Shown: in pieces, positions 62,037-64,000 of the stretch
Layout of the letters: each line of letters begins with the position of its first letter
Numbering within the stretch: position 1 is the first letter of the stretch
Source: Paracoccus onchidii
Lineage (GTDB): Bacteria; Pseudomonadota; Alphaproteobacteria; Rhodobacterales; Rhodobacteraceae
DNA: 64,000 bases
Assembly: GCF_028294535.1 (NCBI RefSeq)
Contig: NZ_JAQBIE010000012.1
Coordinates: 62,001 to 126,000 of the forward strand
Direction: 5' to 3'
Program-made: the position numbers and the translations under genes
The notes under the pieces: model-generated
Seen by the model: the letters and a program-made list of their open reading frames with translations, nothing else
What the model was told of the DNA's origin: nothing
Databases searched by the model: none

Positions 62037-63227
62037 CTAGGCTCTGGTCGGCCGCATGGTCAGCCATATCAGCGAAGCGCCCGCCAGAATCAGGAATGGC
62101 AGCATGGCGATATTGACGGCGCTCCAGCCGGTCTGGACCGAACCGCCCATGCAATTCATCAGCCCGCCCGATGACAGCGAGGCCACGAAAACACCGCCAA
62201 AGACAAACAGGTCGTTGATGCCCTGCACCCGGCCGCGTTCCTGAGGGCTGTGGCTTTGGGCCAGCATCGAGGTTGCCCCGATAAAACCGAAATTCCACCC
62301 AAATCCCAACAGGATAAGGGCACCAAAGAAATTGCCAAGTTCCACGCCAGACAGGGCGACCGCACCCGCACATGCCAGAATGATCAGGCCCAGGCCGACG
62401 ATCAGGCGTGCCCCGAAACGGGCGATCAGATGTCCGGTAAAGAAGCTGGGGGCAAACATGGCCAGCACATGCGCGCTGACGATATCTGCTGCCTTGGATG
62501 GCTGAAATCCGCAGCCCACGACCGCAAGCGGGGTCGAGGTCATGACCAGGTTCATCAGCGCATAGGACACCATCCCGCAGATCATCGCGACGGCGATCTC
62601 CGGGCTGCGCAGCAGTTTTGCCAGCGGACGGCCATTGGCGTGCGACGAATTCGTTGCGGCAGGGCGGGGAATGTCTAGGAACATGAACAGAACCGGCCCC
62701 AGAAGGTTGATCGCAATGACCGCGACATAGCTGGCCAGAAAGGGCACAGCCGTCATGTCGCTGGTTGCGCGGACAATCGCAGGACCGATGATGGCCGAGG
62801 CCAGCCCGCCTGCCATGACCCATGAAATCGCCCGGGGGGCGAATTCGGCCGAGGCGGTGTCGGTGGCCGCAAAGCGATAAAAACCCTGCGCCGACATATA
62901 AACCCCGGTCAGCAGGGATCCGGCCAGGAACAGCAGGAACGACCCTTGCCACAGCCCGGCGGCGGATATGGCAGCGCCCATTCCGCCGGCAAGCACCGCC
63001 AGAAGAAAGCCCGCCCGCCTGCCGTGGTGCTGCATGAAGCGGGCCATGGGCCGCGCCGTCAGTGCCGAACCAAGCACGATCAGCGAAATGGGCAGCGTCG
63101 CAAGGCAGGGATTGGGTGCAAGAATTTGCCCCGCCAATCCGCCGATGATGAAGTTGATCGGCATCTGCGATCCCAGCACCGCCTGCGCGGCCACCAGGAC
63201 CGCGACATTGCGGCCCGCGCTGTCCAT
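62037..63227 (-). CDS. MFS transporter
   Basis: 396-aa major facilitator superfamily protein with about 12 hydrophobic segments and the internal symmetry of the family. The loop between helices 2 and 3 reads MARFMQHHGRRAGFLLAVLA, an MFS-A-type motif with conserved basic pair. The second half shows FFTGHLIARFGARLIVGLGL and the RGRVQGINDLFVFGGVFVAS segment, found in drug- or nutrient-efflux MFS members. Substrate unknown. It is fourteen bases after eda on the same strand, so they may be co-transcribed. Confidence 0.9.
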   Translation of the reverse strand: MDSAGRNVAVLVAAQAVLGSQMPINFIIGGLAGQILAPNPCLATLPISLIVLGSALTARPMARFMQHHGRRAGFLLAVLAGGMGAAISAAGLWQGSFLLFLAGSLLTGVYMSAQGFYRFAATDTASAEFAPRAISWVMAGGLASAIIGPAIVRATSDMTAVPFLASYVAVIAINLLGPVLFMFLDIPRPAATNSSHANGRPLAKLLRSPEIAVAMICGMVSYALMNLVMTSTPLAVVGCGFQPSKAADIVSAHVLAMFAPSFFTGHLIARFGARLIVGLGLIILACAGAVALSGVELGNFFGALILLGFGWNFGFIGATSMLAQSHSPQERGRVQGINDLFVFGGVFVASLSSGGLMNCMGGSVQTGWSAVNIAMLPFLILAGASLIWLTMRPTRA

Positions 63228-63241
63228 TTTGCCGGTCTTGC

Positions 63242-63886
63242 TCAGTTCTGGCCAAGTGTGGCCGCGATGCGCGCGCGGTCTTCGATGGCGGACCAGTTGC
63301 CCGCCGAGACATCGGCATCGGTCACGATCCAGCTGCCGCCGACGCAGACGACATTGGGCAGGGAAAGATAGCTGCGCGCATTGTCGGGCGAGACGCCACC
63401 GGTCGGGCAGAAGCTGATCTTGGGCAGCGGGCCAGCCAGAGATTTCAGCGCCGGCGCACCGCCCGCGGCTTCTGCGGGAAAGAATTTCAGCATGTCAAAG
63501 CCTGCATCCGCGGCCCGCATGACCTCGGACGCCGTGACGGCACCGGGCAGAAGCGGCAGCGCGAGATCCTCGCATGCGGCGATCAGCTGGTCGGTCAGGC
63601 CGGGCGATACTGCGAATTTCGCGCCCGCGTCCTTGGCGCGTTTGGCGTCGTCGGGGGTCAGGACGGTGCCGGCGCCGACCTGTCCGCCCTCGACCGATGA
63701 CATCGCCTTGATCGCGTCCAGCGCCGCATCCGAGCGCAGCGTGACCTCCAGCACCGGAAGGCCGCCATTGACCAGCGATCGGGCCAGATCCTGTGCTTTC
63801 GCGGCGTCCTTGATGACGATGACGGGAACGACCGGGGCAAGATTGCACAGGGTCCGGGTCTGCTGCGATTGCGCCGTGGGGTTCAT
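63242..63886 (-). CDS. eda: KDPG/KHG aldolase
   Basis: Splits 2-keto-3-deoxy-6-phosphogluconate to pyruvate and glyceraldehyde-3-phosphate, the last step of the Entner-Doudoroff pathway. 214 aa. Catalytic Glu region GLPVLEVTLRSDAALDAIKA, the GAGTVLTPDDAKRAKDAGAK strand, FAVSPGLTDQLI and the Schiff-base Lys in DMLKFFPAEAAGG; phosphate-binding FCPTGGVSPDNARSYL. edd is not in the window, so it probably lies elsewhere. Confidence 0.93.
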   Translation of the reverse strand: MNPTAQSQQTRTLCNLAPVVPVIVIKDAAKAQDLARSLVNGGLPVLEVTLRSDAALDAIKAMSSVEGGQVGAGTVLTPDDAKRAKDAGAKFAVSPGLTDQLIAACEDLALPLLPGAVTASEVMRAADAGFDMLKFFPAEAAGGAPALKSLAGPLPKISFCPTGGVSPDNARSYLSLPNVVCVGGSWIVTDADVSAGNWSAIEDRARIAATLGQN

Positions 63887-64000
63887 GCTGACACCTTATC
63901 TGGATCTGGTTTTCGCGCGTAAAGTGACGCCTCATGCGCGGCGATGCAAGGCAAATGGCAGATTAGCGTCCGTATCTGGCCGGAAGGGTGTTAGCGATAG

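Overview
The window reads as a chromosomal segment of an alphaproteobacterium, almost certainly a member of the Rhodobacteraceae (Paracoccus/Rhodobacter-like; species not determined). The basis is the moderately high GC, the gene families (AdoCbl-dependent ribonucleotide reductase NrdJ, CorC/XerD/AroK/AroB order, KDPG aldolase) and, above all, a complete RcGTA-type gene transfer agent (GTA) cluster.

Layout. 1-2.2 kb: end of fabF and mltG, then a small coiled-coil protein. 2.8-17.8 kb: a full GTA structural cluster in canonical order (g1 TerS-like, g2 TerL, g3 portal, g3.5, g4 prohead protease, g5 capsid, g6-g8 connector/closure proteins, g9 tail tube, g10/g10.1 chaperones, g11 tape measure, g12-g15 distal tail/hub/peptidase/host-recognition) plus a DUF2793 protein. 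It carries RNA-level signals: inverted repeats and an intrinsic terminator ahead of g1, a second terminator between g2 and g3, and three perfect hairpins on each side of the capsid gene. 17.9-31 kb: cysE, pyrD, a DUF952 gene, a secreted 5'-nucleotidase, an ABC-F ATPase, a MipA/OmpV outer-membrane protein, and a LivKHMGF-type uptake operon ending in a cupin and a PhzS-like flavin monooxygenase.

31.1-36.9 kb: an accessory island bounded by tRNA-Arg(CCG) and tRNA-Cys(GCA). It holds decayed pieces of a mobile element (serine recombinase, MobC, JAB-domain fragment) and an intact four-gene iron-siderophore ABC importer. 37-53.4 kb: housekeeping genes (transketolase, CorC-like transporter, XerD, a secreted protein of unknown function, a 45-aa membrane protein, aroKB, a Glu/Leu/Phe/Val dehydrogenase, nrdJ, 5-formyl-THF cyclo-ligase, mgtE, a HisN-type phosphatase). 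53.7-56.5 kb: a pile-up of three insertion elements (IS3-family with broken orfB, intact IS5/IS427-type with a frameshift run, and a deleted IS5-like transposase). 56.6-64 kb: XRE regulator, quinone oxidoreductase, BI-1 family membrane protein, purD, xseA, an MFS transporter and eda.

The most interesting system is the GTA cluster and its apparent post-initiation control. Tail, head and packaging genes are translationally coupled by short overlaps, but the transcript is interrupted by canonical terminators and the capsid cistron is framed by stable hairpins. This suggests regulated read-through and differential mRNA stability. All functional statements are from reading translations and motifs; no database search was run.
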